DNA from: Candidatus Ozemibacteraceae bacterium
GTDB taxonomy: Bacteria > Muiribacteriota > Ozemobacteria > Ozemobacterales > Ozemobacteraceae
Length of the DNA stretch: 45,532 nucleotides
Direction of reading: 5' to 3'
Assembly: GCA_937998695.1 (NCBI GenBank)
Contig: CALLCO010000153.1
Coordinates: forward strand, 1-45,532
Part shown: positions 8,501-15,182 of the stretch, one piece after another
Layout: the number at the start of each line of letters is the position of its first letter
How positions within the stretch are numbered: the stretch's first letter is position 1
Translations under genes and position numbers: made by a program
Notes under the pieces: model-generated
The model's database searches: none
Seen by the model: the letters and a program-made list of their open reading frames with translations, nothing else
Told to the model about the DNA's origin: nothing

Positions 8501-9121
8501 CCAGAGCAGACTCCTTCTGTGCTCCCGGGGAAGCGGGACTCGGAGGCCTCGAAAGCCGGTCGCCGGCATTCTGAGCGGCAGATGAGCGACCGTTCGAGGT
8601 CGCCGGGCCCCAAAGAGTCTTCTGGGAAGCATCGCAAGGCTGTCCCCCGGCAAGGTGCCGGGGCGAAGGGGAAGAAGACGGATCGGGAGCAGCCCGGGAT
8701 GAGTGCTCGAGAGAGCAGGAAACCCCCAGTCGTTCGCCCACGGAAACAAGCAGAGCGGGCCAGGCCGGGAGGACCACGGAAGGAAACGGCGGTAGCCCGG
8801 GCGACGGCGGACTCCGAATTCTTCGCGTTCACCGAGGCTCAGTGGCAAGCTCTCGCGCCGCTGTTGCCCAAGCGTGAGGGGCGGGGCCATTCGGAGGCCG
8901 ACAATCGTCGAACCCTGGCGGCCATTTTCTGGAAGCTGCGCAGCGGGCGCGGCTGGAAAGCTTTGCCGGCCCGCTATGGGCATTTCTTGAAGCCGTATCG
9001 GGAGTTCTGCACGTGGCGGCCCCGGGAGTGGCAAGCCATCCGAGCGACCTTTCTGCGATCACTTGCACCGGAAGAGCGCAAGAGGTGGGAACGGTGCCTG
9101 CCTACCAGGGCGGGGCGGTGA
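5501..9121 (+). CDS. AAA+ sigma54-activator-like ATPase with transposase-type HTH tail
   Basis: The start ATG overlaps the polymerase stop (ATGA), so translation is probably coupled; product 1,206 aa. Residues 1-419 match no family I know. From M420 (a possible second start behind AAAGGCGAG) comes an alpha/beta region of about 140 residues that looks receiver-like. The AAA+ core has Walker A GPSGAGKT (about 704-711), Walker B GGILFFDEIGD (about 770-780), sensor AATN (about 817-820) and arginine-finger segment GRFRHDLYHR, all typical of sigma54 enhancer-binding ATPases. The GAFTGA loop that contacts sigma54 is absent: ELFGTMKGQATEIKANIG stands in its place. A basic, proline-rich linker (about 950-1100) leads to a C-terminal region (about 1104-1206) with TEAQWQALAPLLP, RRTLAAIFWKLRSGRGWKAL and ARYG, resembling the N-terminal HTH (DUF4096) of IS5-type transposases. 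I infer that it remodels or recruits the adjacent fused polymerase at specific DNA sites. Confidence 0.85.
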   Translation: MTPGGGRLLPKRESEAHKVPLKTKLGRLAGLLRGTVKVCQRLEQLRRLSPPGRQTAGGGWGRARDQNGADIPCVDDGEGSGGSGRGMYDHPGPPAAGVVLPQESIWIMPDGLGGFQAQWNDKVPEVLDPSCYVEEDRYKIDELLRQRQVLVWGRDMLLQAVNVWCRLQTPFLLALLRQGKTGLCRRRMVTLRLLGRAWQAQYERGRAPTLPDGEEWSGEPFRLDESPAESGSPGGPNDRISSDSFYQLSFTLLDRKGRFGHVPVHLSPDVTWPVGQLCEKGKHLANVEEPVPSLAELKTLWQAALAEGFSERHPRRLYLQFMRPRLLEAGWPEAELLTWEQRPAGNVPIPHGFIDKLKNWCGGAGADVAESHLPMPSSHRKHAHGRTFDVEAHASEEGGSPATVVGVPAIHLEPERRVAMKWTLILVTPRFEHLTKLLRPGLPPEIEGVPIAMEKVETPEELAAALAGTEGTTIWVFDWERGQAHHHLLERFQEIVAERGTAPRPGAGASPAGQDGTAGLWRGDPIPPLAVIVMGKPGESAVVKAWRVGYPRLKHMFFERMLQNPLTFKMPERWTHLFIEERQLRERVHRLETRPDLVAITGEALTEEAEHGFVTLGHGRMAGFVGDLRRLVAAMRNDWINDWQPPAMDMADRLQQFLKSDNPDWSEVFKIDHRSSGKRDSRAGTSLIPLPSPPPGFKPRHLLIEGPSGAGKTLVARLLKDLLALPEGAPLCPVNASGLSPTLLENELFGTMKGQATEIKANIGLAMSAIGGILFFDEIGDVPLELQPRLLTFLDDLRVMPGGMHEPSPPLPMYVVAATNRHLEELIAQGRFRHDLYHRFRLRIKIPGMEERKEDIPELIDFVLGRPEVNFTLQETPYGRRITHVTPEFVTRMQAMDYSQGHFRQFETLLIEAVAKAAEEYSPVLDVTHLGPASAKGETQNPVAASPNEPLTVALDLRVGTKRFSLPLSSSLPEQFEDADGRSIVRDRRPFARRHPSEPPPEQTPSVLPGKRDSEASKAGRRHSERQMSDRSRSPGPKESSGKHRKAVPRQGAGAKGKKTDREQPGMSARESRKPPVVRPRKQAERARPGGPRKETAVARATADSEFFAFTEAQWQALAPLLPKREGRGHSEADNRRTLAAIFWKLRSGRGWKALPARYGHFLKPYREFCTWRPREWQAIRATFLRSLAPEERKRWERCLPTRAGR

Positions 9122-9284
9122 CCCGTATCGGGGGAGGCGCATCAGGGGCTGGGATCCCTTTACTTACCTTCCCTTCCCCACCGCATCGCAGAAACAAATC
9201 TTTCCCCGGGCCTGGGGTCACGGTGACTCTCCAGTGGCGTCGGCTGCCCGTCGAGGTGGCCGCTCCGCTGGAGGAACCGACCCG

Positions 9285-10295
9285 ATGGCTGAAGCCCGCA
9301 CCCGGATTTTCACCTTCACGGACGATTTCGTCTTCAAGTACATCTTCGGGCGTGAGCATCAAGAGCGACTGTTGATGCGGCTGCTGAATGCCCTGCTGCA
9401 TCGCGAGGGCCGTGGCCAGATCGTCGACCTGGAGATTCTCAACCCCTTCAACCCCAAGGAAACCGCCACGGCTAAAGCCTCGGTGGTCGATGTGAAGGCT
9501 CGCGATGGGCATGGCCGCCGATACCTCATCGAAGTGCAGGTGAAGAGTCGCCCCGATCAGGTGGCGCGGTCCTTGTTCTACCTGGCCCGGCTGTTCGCTG
9601 ACCAGCTGGGCGACGGCGAGGGCTATGAAGATCTCTGCCCCGCCACGGCCATCACGCTGACCGGGTTCCGCCTGTTTCGCCACCATCACCGGGTGCAGAG
9701 CCGGTTTCGCCTGCTCGAGGCGGAGCAGGGCTTTGAACTGTCAGATCTGCTTGAAGTGCACTACATCGAGCTGCCGAAGGTGGCTGACTTTCTTGTGCGG
9801 CACCACCCGCCGTCTCACGCATCGGGCTGGCCTCCCGATGACCCGCATGCCCTGCCGTGGGGCACCTTGACCCGCTTCGAGAAGTGGCTCTATACTCTTC
9901 GCTACGGGAAGCGTCTGGCGGGAAGCGGCCCGGTCCCACCCGCTCTTACCCAGGAGGAAGGCATCGCCATGGCCATCGATGAACTGCAGAAGATCAACGC
10001 TGATCGCGAACTACGGCAATTGCTCGAGCAGCAAGAGAAAGAACGCCGTGAACTCAACTCTTCCCGGTTCAACCCACGCAAGGCCTACCAGGTCGGGAAG
10101 CGCGAAGGCCTGCAACAAGGCCTGCAACAAGGCCTGCAGCAAGGTTTGCAGCAAGGTCTGCAACAAGGTCTGCAACAAGGTTTGGCCCAGATCATTCGCC
10201 AACTGGTTGCCTCAGGCATGCCCCCAGTCGAAGTCGCGGAGCGTCTGAGCCTCCCTTTGGACAAGGTTCTGGGGTCTCTCGAGTCGCCACCTTGA
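9285..10295 (+). CDS. Rpn-like PD-(D/E)XK nuclease / transposase family protein
   Basis: The 336-residue protein opens with FTFTDDFVFKYIFG and has the Rpn-type nuclease core: D69 in SVVDVKARD and E83-V-Q85 in YLIEVQVKS replace the textbook D...(E)xK. Rpn-family proteins are DNA endonucleases linked to recombination-promoting activity and are common near mobile DNA. The start at 9285 follows GGAGGA; an in-frame extension upstream to 9063 overlaps the AAA+ gene and looks non-native. The C-terminal part has KINADRELRQLLEQQEKERREL (given here as key segments around residues 240-262, probably helical), then a 6-fold GLQQ repeat and a final helical segment, a tail typical of this family. It lies 163 bases after the AAA+ gene on the same strand and may share its transcript, although accidental proximity is equally possible. 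Confidence 0.85.
   Translation: MAEARTRIFTFTDDFVFKYIFGREHQERLLMRLLNALLHREGRGQIVDLEILNPFNPKETATAKASVVDVKARDGHGRRYLIEVQVKSRPDQVARSLFYLARLFADQLGDGEGYEDLCPATAITLTGFRLFRHHHRVQSRFRLLEAEQGFELSDLLEVHYIELPKVADFLVRHHPPSHASGWPPDDPHALPWGTLTRFEKWLYTLRYGKRLAGSGPVPPALTQEEGIAMAIDELQKINADRELRQLLEQQEKERRELNSSRFNPRKAYQVGKREGLQQGLQQGLQQGLQQGLQQGLQQGLAQIIRQLVASGMPPVEVAERLSLPLDKVLGSLESPP
10107..10178 (+). repeat. Six 12-bp tandem repeats encoding GLQQ
   Basis: The unit ggcctgcaacaa occurs six times with third-position variation and encodes (GLQQ)6 followed by GLAQ. Because the unit is 12 bp, gain or loss of copies would change protein length without shifting the frame. Confidence 0.95.
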
Positions 10296-10597
10296 CCAGC
10301 AGGTAGACCACCCGACAGATGGCGATGGTGCCGCGCCTTTGTTCGGATCGGTGGCCTCGGGTTCGGCTCGATTCGTCGTCCGAACCTCGCAGAATCGCCA
10401 ACCATGGCGATCCGCGAGGCGCGTGGCCATCCAAGCCTCGCGAGACGTCGAATCGGCCTCTCCCTCCGACCGATCCGGCCTGATCCATTGGTGTCTTCCG
10501 GCGAATCTGGCGGAAGGACCCCTGGGGCCATCGATCGGACGCGACTACGCCAGGCTCCAGTCTCGGCGAGCCCTCCCTGTTGGCAAGGGACCCTAGA
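10296..10597. other. Convergent intergenic region with inverted repeats
   Basis: No gene is seen between the convergent Rpn and ADP-ribosylglycohydrolase genes. The stretch holds nested inverted repeats: CGCGAGGC/GCCTCGCG at 10413-10442, GTTCGGA/TCCGAAC around 10340-10385, and CTTCCG/CGGAAG near 10496-10517. None is followed by a T-run. They could be folded mRNA ends or REP-like sequence. Confidence 0.5.
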
Positions 10598-11386
10598 TCA
10601 ATCGATCAATCGCGATCGTGACAGGTCGTAGGCCAATTCGAGGGTGGGGTGGAGCTCGCGGGGAAGGGTGGCCCGGGCGATGGCGAGACAGGTGGCGGCG
10701 AGGGAGCGGGGCAGTCCGAAGCGGGCTTCGGCGAGGGCGCCGGTCACGCAGGCGATGGTATCACTGTCACCGCCCAGCGAGATGGCCAGGCGGAGGGCGG
10801 CTTCGAAGCCGTCGGCCGTCAAAGCGGCCCAGACCGCCTGAGGGACGCTCCCGGCGCAGGTGGCATCGAACGGCCGGCGCCGAACTTCCTGCGGGTCGAT
10901 CGCGAACTCATATCCGGTCACTAGGGTTAGGCGGCGAGCAACTGCCGCGGGGGCCATCCCCTGTCGCAGGAGGATGATGCCCGCCACCACGGCGCGGGCT
11001 CCCGCGACGGCATCGGGGTGCTGGTGGGAGACGAGGGTCGCGGTGTCGGCCTCCCGCAGGGCCGCATCGAAATCATCGATCAGCCAGCCGATCGGAGCGG
11101 CCCGCATGGCGGAGCCGTTGCCGCAACTGTCGTTGGCGGGTGCCCCGTCCTGGCTGGCCCACCGCGCGAACCTCGGCCCGAACCCAATGTCAGGGGACAA
11201 GCGCCAGAACCGGCGGTAGGACGTGGCGTAGTCGCGGTTGCCAGTCAAGGCTTCCAGGGTGGCCAGGGTCATCACCGTGTCGTCGGTGGCTTGGCACCCC
11301 TGGTCTCCCAGCGGTACCGCCGGATCATGCGTGTTGCGCCACTCGTACTTCGACCCGCAGGTGTCTCCGATGATGGCTCCGAACAT
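10598..11386 (-). CDS. ADP-ribosylglycohydrolase family protein
   Basis: The 262-residue product starts MFGAIIGDTCGSKYEW, has the metal-binding ATDDTVMT segment near residue 31, and carries LGGDSDTIACVTGAL near its C-terminus, the second dinuclear Mg site of the DraG/ARH family. These enzymes remove ADP-ribose from proteins or nucleic acids. I chose the start at 11386 because it follows GGAGAAACGACG and opens directly on the conserved GAIIGD motif; a 20-codon upstream extension (to 11446) has no ribosome site. The gene stands alone. Its upstream flank is a repeat-rich region with no clear promoter. Some members act with toxin or defence ADP-ribosyltransferases, but none is visible beside it. 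Confidence 0.9.
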   Translation of the reverse strand: MFGAIIGDTCGSKYEWRNTHDPAVPLGDQGCQATDDTVMTLATLEALTGNRDYATSYRRFWRLSPDIGFGPRFARWASQDGAPANDSCGNGSAMRAAPIGWLIDDFDAALREADTATLVSHQHPDAVAGARAVVAGIILLRQGMAPAAVARRLTLVTGYEFAIDPQEVRRRPFDATCAGSVPQAVWAALTADGFEAALRLAISLGGDSDTIACVTGALAEARFGLPRSLAATCLAIARATLPRELHPTLELAYDLSRSRLID

Positions 11387-11521
11387 CGTCGTTTCTCCTT
11401 CCGATTTTTCTTTCGGAGAAAAGGGGACACCTCGAGCTGGGTTCAAAATCGGAAACCACCGGAGGCTGACTTATTAAAAAGGCAGGATCTCGCTCGTTTT
11501 TCAAGTCCCACCCGAATCTAC

Positions 11522-11687
11522 GGGGCAATCGCACTAAACCGTACATCTCTGAAAGTGGGGCTGCTCAAAAACCGCGCGCACACTGCCGTACCCAGCCCTC
11601 GTTGGAAACCCGCATCAATTTTTCAATCGTACAGAGAGGGAGACTGGGAAACGGGCTTCCACCGCGAAATATTTAATGCGATTGCCC
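11522..11687. repeat. Short inverted-repeat element, about 166 bp
   Basis: The left end GGGGCAATCGCACTAAA (11522-11538) is matched by the inverted right end TTTAATGCGATTGCCC (11672-11687). The interior is more AT-rich than its surroundings and has no ORF of note. The layout resembles a decayed miniature transposable element or a long hairpin. No second copy was noticed in the window. Confidence 0.5.
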
Positions 11688-11797
11688 TGCCCGAAGCTTT
11701 GGTGCCGATCGATGGCTGGCCCCCTTCAGTCGGAAAACTGGAAGCTCGACTTCCGCGTGCCGGTGGTAACCTGAAACACGCAAGAACTTTTGGTTGA

Positions 11798-11913
11798 GCC
11801 TGTTGCGCGAACACGCAAAACGGCCACCTTCGCTGTGCCGTCCATTCGGGAGTGTTGACCAGATCACGACCCGTGTGTACCGGCCCACCTGAACATCGAT
11901 TCGTGCAACAGGC
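11798..11913. mobile_element. Dispersed palindromic-end element, copy A (116 bp)
   Basis: This copy begins GCCTGTTGCG and ends TGCAACAGGC, so its ends are inverted repeats. Its core aligns with the reverse complement of the copy at 14970-15080 over the stretch CCGTCCATTCGG...TGTACC and with the copy at 25641-25790. It has no coding capacity and lies in the intergenic space upstream of the DUF1848 gene. I see no obvious target-site duplication. It is best described as a MITE-like or REP/BIME-like family. Confidence 0.75.
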
Positions 11914-11997
11914 CCGGTTGGGAGGGACAGGCGGGAGATTTCAAGGAAGCTTGACAGGGCAGGCCAGGCGCACCCATTGTGAAAGGAACCTACCGCC

Positions 11998-12960
11998 ATG
12001 CCGACCTGGGAACGCCTGACGATCGAGACTCCCGACGGGCCGCGGGAGGCGGTGGCGCCGGTCATCGTCTCGGCGAGCCGGGCCACCGATCTGCCGGCTT
12101 TTCATCTCGACTGGTTCGAGGAGCGATTGCGCGCGGGTTTCACGAGCTGGCGCAATCCCTTCAACGGGCGAGAGTCGTTCGTCGCGTTCGCGCGGGCCCG
12201 GGCGATCGTCTTCTGGACGAAGAACGGGCGGCCCCTGCTCGACCGGCTGGCCGCTTTTGCTCCCTGGAGCTTCTATGTGACGTGCACCGTCAACGACTAC
12301 GAGGCGGAAGGGCTCGAACCGGGCGTGCCGCCCCTGGCTGGGCGGCTCGCCACCTTCGTCGAACTGGCCCGGCAGCTTGGCCGGGCGCGGGTGGTCTGGC
12401 GGTTCGACCCGTTGCTGCGGCTGCCCCATCTGGGCGTGCCCGAGCTGCTGGCGCGGGTCGAGCGGATCGGGGAGCAGCTGCACCCGTGGACGGAAAAACT
12501 CGTCTTCAGTCTCGCCGATATCGAGCCGTATCCGGCCGTGGCGCGGCGGCTGGCCCGGGCGGGGGTGGCCGTCTGTCCCTGGTCGGAAGGGGAGCTCGGG
12601 ACGCTGGCGGCAGGCCTGGCCGCGCTGGGCCGCCGGTGGGGCCTGGCGGTGGCCGCCTGCGGGGAGGCGTATGATTTCACCCCGTTCGGCATCGCCCGCA
12701 ACCGATGCATCGATGACGATCTGCTGCATCGGGCTTTCCCCGACGACACACCGTTGCAGGAGTTCCTGGGCTATGGGCCGAGCCAGGGAACGCTCTGCAA
12801 GGCGCCCGGCGCCCCTCTGGCCACGGCGCCGTCGGCGTCGCGCCCTTCCCTCAAGGACAAAGGCCAGCGCAAAACCTGCGGCTGCATCAGGAGCAAGGAC
12901 ATCGGCCGCTACAACACCTGTTCCCACGGGTGTCTGTACTGCTACGCCACCACGCGCTGA
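11998..12960 (+). CDS. DUF1848 family protein with C-terminal cysteine cluster
   Basis: The 320-residue protein matches the DUF1848 family from its N-terminus (VIVSASRATDLPAFH) through SWRNPFNGRE and IVFWTKN to its signature tail CGCIRSKDIG-YNTCSHGCLYCYA. The tail cysteines (CGC, C, CLYC) resemble an iron-sulfur or radical-SAM-like site, and the family is generally treated as related to SPL/radical-SAM photoproduct proteins; its reaction is not established. The start follows AAAGGAACC by seven bases. The gene is monocistronic, with repeat copy A upstream and a decayed ORF downstream. Confidence 0.9.
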   Translation: MPTWERLTIETPDGPREAVAPVIVSASRATDLPAFHLDWFEERLRAGFTSWRNPFNGRESFVAFARARAIVFWTKNGRPLLDRLAAFAPWSFYVTCTVNDYEAEGLEPGVPPLAGRLATFVELARQLGRARVVWRFDPLLRLPHLGVPELLARVERIGEQLHPWTEKLVFSLADIEPYPAVARRLARAGVAVCPWSEGELGTLAAGLAALGRRWGLAVAACGEAYDFTPFGIARNRCIDDDLLHRAFPDDTPLQEFLGYGPSQGTLCKAPGAPLATAPSASRPSLKDKGQRKTCGCIRSKDIGRYNTCSHGCLYCYATTR

Positions 12961-13084
12961 ATCTTTGAGGTGGGGGCGATCGCCGGTGGCTCAGTTTCCT
13001 GCTGAGAGAACCTTCCCGGATTCATTTGAACCAGGGATAATGGACCGCCTGTTCCGTTCGAGGCCCCGAAAGGAGCAAGCTACC

Positions 13085-13300
13085 ATGGCCGAACGCAAGA
13101 ACCCCCGCGGAAGAGAAGGATGGCCCGAGAGCGGAAGCGCACCAGGACCACCGCCTGCCGGCCGATCCGGTTGGCGATCCGGAGGCGCGCCTGGATGAGA
13201 AACCCGCGCAGCCCGCCCTGGAACTCATTGTGCGAGAAGTGGACGTGGACGATCTTGCCGTCTGGCCCTTCGGGGCGGGTGGCGGGATGGGAAAAGCGTC
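13085..13300 (+). pseudogene. Frameshifted remnant ORF, possibly acetyltransferase N-terminus
   Basis: A good ribosome site (AAAGGAG eight bases before ATG) opens MAERKNPR. The frame then turns into low-complexity sequence. One base out of phase, from about 13108 to 13260, a protein-like stretch appears: EEKDGPRAEAHQDH, then PVGDPEARLDEKPAQPALE, then LIVREVDVDDLAVWP. LIVREVDVDDL resembles the start of GNAT acetyltransferase domains, but the rest of that fold is missing. A TTCCCG-17-GATAAT promoter-like pair lies at about 13014-13042. I read it as a broken gene. The identity is a guess from a short match. Confidence 0.35.
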
Positions 13301-13508
13301 AGCCCTCGGGTGCCGCGTCTCTGCCTCCCTCAGCCGGGCGGAACCACGGCCGAGGGTCACCAGCAACGAAGAGCGGTTCCGGTTTCAGGGGAGAGGGTCT
13401 GCCTCGGCCTGTCAACTTCCCCCCGGGCGTCCCCAGGGTCATTTGATTCGCGGCGCTTGAAAGGGTGAGAGACGGGGAAAGGTATCCCGGAGCCTTGGGC
13501 CGGTTTTG

Positions 13509-13558
13509 CCGGAAGAGGGGCGTCCCTCTTCCGGGGTGGGGCGAAGGTCTGGTATACT
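13509..13558 (+). promoter_or_regulatory. Hairpin plus extended -10 promoter before the 123-aa gene
   Basis: CCGGAAGAGGG-gcgt-CCCTCTTCCGG (13509-13534) is a perfect 11-bp inverted repeat. Sixteen bases after it is an extended -10 box, TGGTATACT (13550-13558), about 40 bases before the next start codon. The palindrome overlaps where the -35 should be, so it could be an operator. It could instead be a factor-independent hairpin ending an upstream transcript, although no T-run follows. Confidence 0.5.
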
Positions 13559-13599
13559 GGCCGGGGGCCGGAAACCGGCCCGACGGAGGAACCCAAGAC

Positions 13600-13971
13600 A
13601 TGGAGCGGACCAGATTGCGCCTGCGCGCGCGCGTCTCCCCCGATCGCGTGAAGGAACTGCTCGGCGGCATCGGCCACCGTCGCTTCCGGCCACTGCAGAA
13701 GCTGCTGATCAAAGATCTCGACGGGGCGGACTTTCGCACGATCGCCCTCGAGCTCTACCTGCGCCTGGGGGGCTGGTCGCACACCGGCGGCACCTACGTC
13801 AACGCTATGGCCGAGGTGCAGGCCCTCTGCCGCGAACTGTTCGGTTACGAGCTGCCCGAACGCATCGGGGCCGTCCGCCTGAAGGATGTCCGCTATCGCA
13901 CCGCCGCTGGGCTGGCGAAAGTCGCCCCCGCCCTGGTCCGGTTCCACGAAGGGAAACTTGGGAAGGGCTGA
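13600..13971 (+). CDS. Conserved-looking hypothetical protein (123 aa)
   Basis: The product begins MERTRLRLRARVSPDRVKELL and is rich in Arg and Leu, with predicted helices and no membrane segment. Segments such as RFRPLQKLLIKDLDGADFRTIALELYLRLGGWS-TGGTY-NAMAEV read as a compact soluble domain. I do not recognise the family. The start follows GGAGG by about nine bases and lies behind an extended -10 promoter; an upstream in-frame ATG at 13465 would run through the palindrome and is unlikely. Its last codons (LGKG-stop) sit inside a 24-bp sequence that recurs 89 bases downstream. Confidence 0.65.
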   Translation: MERTRLRLRARVSPDRVKELLGGIGHRRFRPLQKLLIKDLDGADFRTIALELYLRLGGWSHTGGTYVNAMAEVQALCRELFGYELPERIGAVRLKDVRYRTAAGLAKVAPALVRFHEGKLGKG

Positions 13972-14137
13972 TCGGGTTGGTTTGACCGGGGAGTTTGCCC
14001 GGGGACAGAGGCCTTCATGGCCGGCCTCGCCAGGAAGTGACGGAACTCGGGAAGGGCTGATCGGGGTGGTGGTACTGGGTCGGTTTGCCCGGGTCGGTTT
14101 GCCTGGGTTGGTTTGATCGCGACGGTTTGATCGGGGC
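13953..14137. repeat. Direct and tandem G-rich repeats in a gene-free stretch
   Basis: GGGAAGGGCTGATCGGG occurs at 13960-13976 and 14049-14065, with about seven further similar bases upstream of each copy; the first copy overlaps the end of the 123-aa gene. From about 14078 to 14137 a unit like GGGTCGGTTTGCC recurs four or five times imperfectly. No gene is seen in 13972-14356; the rest is plain GC-rich sequence. Confidence 0.7.
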
Positions 14138-14356
14138 CGGCGGCATAATCCCGGTGGCACCTCCGGATTCACTCGCTGCCTGGTCTGCTTGCCCGGTGGG
14201 GCCCCCATCGCCATCGCCAACGCCACCACCAGGCAGCACACCCAGACGCCCCACGCGAAGCAGATGGGGCAGGCACCGGCAACGCCGCCGATGCCGGCGA
14301 GGCAGGGCAGGCGGAGCAACCGGCGCCACGCCTCCGGGCAGGGACCGATCTGCGAG

Positions 14357-14761
14357 TCAGACCGGCAGCACCACCCGGATGAGCGTGTTGAGGCCAGCCA
14401 GCAACAGCGCGGCGATGACGGCCGTGCCGGTCGAGTCCATCTCGAAATCGTCGAGGAACTTGTCGATGGCGATCAGCAGGATCACCGACAGGCCGAAGGT
14501 GAGCAGGAAGATGGTGACGAAGATGCCGGCGCCCGCCAACAGGGGCCCGATGACCGGGATGAAGGCCAGCAGCGACAGGAAGATGGTGCCGATGATGATG
14601 AACGGCGTTGCCAGCATGCCGGCGAGAAAGCCGAGGATGCTGTAGGCAACCGCGACGATGGCGGCGGTCTTCTCGTCCTTGATCCGGAAGCCGGGCAGGA
14701 TTTTCGAGATGCCGTAGAATACCGCAGTGTTGATGAGGATGGCCAGCAGGGTTCCAATCAT
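14357..14761 (-). CDS. Four-helix membrane protein, phage holin family (PF04020-like)
   Basis: The 134-residue protein is almost wholly hydrophobic with four predicted transmembrane helices: residues of about 3-22, 33-55, 60-85 and 88-105. Motifs AVFYGISKILPGFRI and GFLAGMLATPFIIIGT fit the small 4-TM phage holin superfamily IV proteins that are widespread on bacterial chromosomes. Their role there is not established; lysis is not implied. The start follows AAGGAGTATCCCA on the minus strand. The leader contains a hairpin with a T-run and a tetranucleotide repeat. Confidence 0.8.
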   Translation of the reverse strand: MIGTLLAILINTAVFYGISKILPGFRIKDEKTAAIVAVAYSILGFLAGMLATPFIIIGTIFLSLLAFIPVIGPLLAGAGIFVTIFLLTFGLSVILLIAIDKFLDDFEMDSTGTAVIAALLLAGLNTLIRVVLPV

Positions 14762-14793
14762 TGGGATACTCCTTGTCGTGGGGAGCGAATGGG

Positions 14794-14852
14794 AAAAAAA
14801 GCGCCGAGGCGCGATTCACCTCTAGCATACCTCATTCATTCATTCATTTATA
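14794..14852 (-). promoter_or_regulatory. Leader with GCGC hairpin/T-run and CATT repeats
   Basis: Read on the minus strand, a weak TATAAA (-35 place), 17 bases that include four ATGA-type tetranucleotide repeats, and a TATGCT -10 box (14829-14824) are followed by GCGCCTCGGCGC and seven T (14812-14794), then the holin-like gene. The hairpin plus T-run could attenuate transcription or end an incoming transcript. The promoter assignment is tentative because the -35 is poor. Confidence 0.4.
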
Positions 14853-14969
14853 CTTCAGACGCATCGCTTGGTCGCCCCCCCCCTTGCGATAATGTGACTC
14901 CCGTATTTGAACCTTCACCCCAGGGTCAGATCCCTTCCATGGGACGTCAGGAGATAGGCCAGCATGAGC

Positions 14970-15080
14970 GCCTGTTGCATGCCTCGGTTTTTGCGCGCCG
15001 GGTACATAGTGCCCTGATCCGGTCGGCATCTCCGAATGGACGGTACATGACAGCGGGTGGTTGGGGGGCGTGCAACAGGC
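14970..15080. mobile_element. Dispersed palindromic-end element, copy B (111 bp)
   Basis: Perfect 10-bp inverted ends GCCTGTTGCA (14970-14979) and TGCAACAGGC (15071-15080). In reverse complement its core (TGTACCGTCCATTCGGAGATG...GATCAGGGCACTATGTACC, shown here in parts) aligns with copy A and more weakly with copy C. It contains no gene. The flanks from 14853 to 15182 are otherwise featureless. Confidence 0.8.
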
Positions 15081-15182
15081 TCCTTTGTGCCGGGATCGTG
15101 GGCTGGGGTAGAATGAAGCCGACGGTCGGGGGGCGACCGCGGGCCGGCCCGAGATTGTGCCTGGCCGCTGGAGACCTTCCGC

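Noticed and set aside
5501-9121. Ordinary sigma54 enhancer-binding protein
   Set aside because: GAFTGA and the Fis-type HTH are both missing, and the gene is translationally coupled to a polymerase rather than to a sigma54-dependent operon.
10340-10445. Structured non-coding RNA between the Rpn and ADP-ribosylglycohydrolase genes
   Set aside because: There are stem-loops but no promoter, terminator or known RNA family pattern; palindromes are common in DNA this GC-rich.
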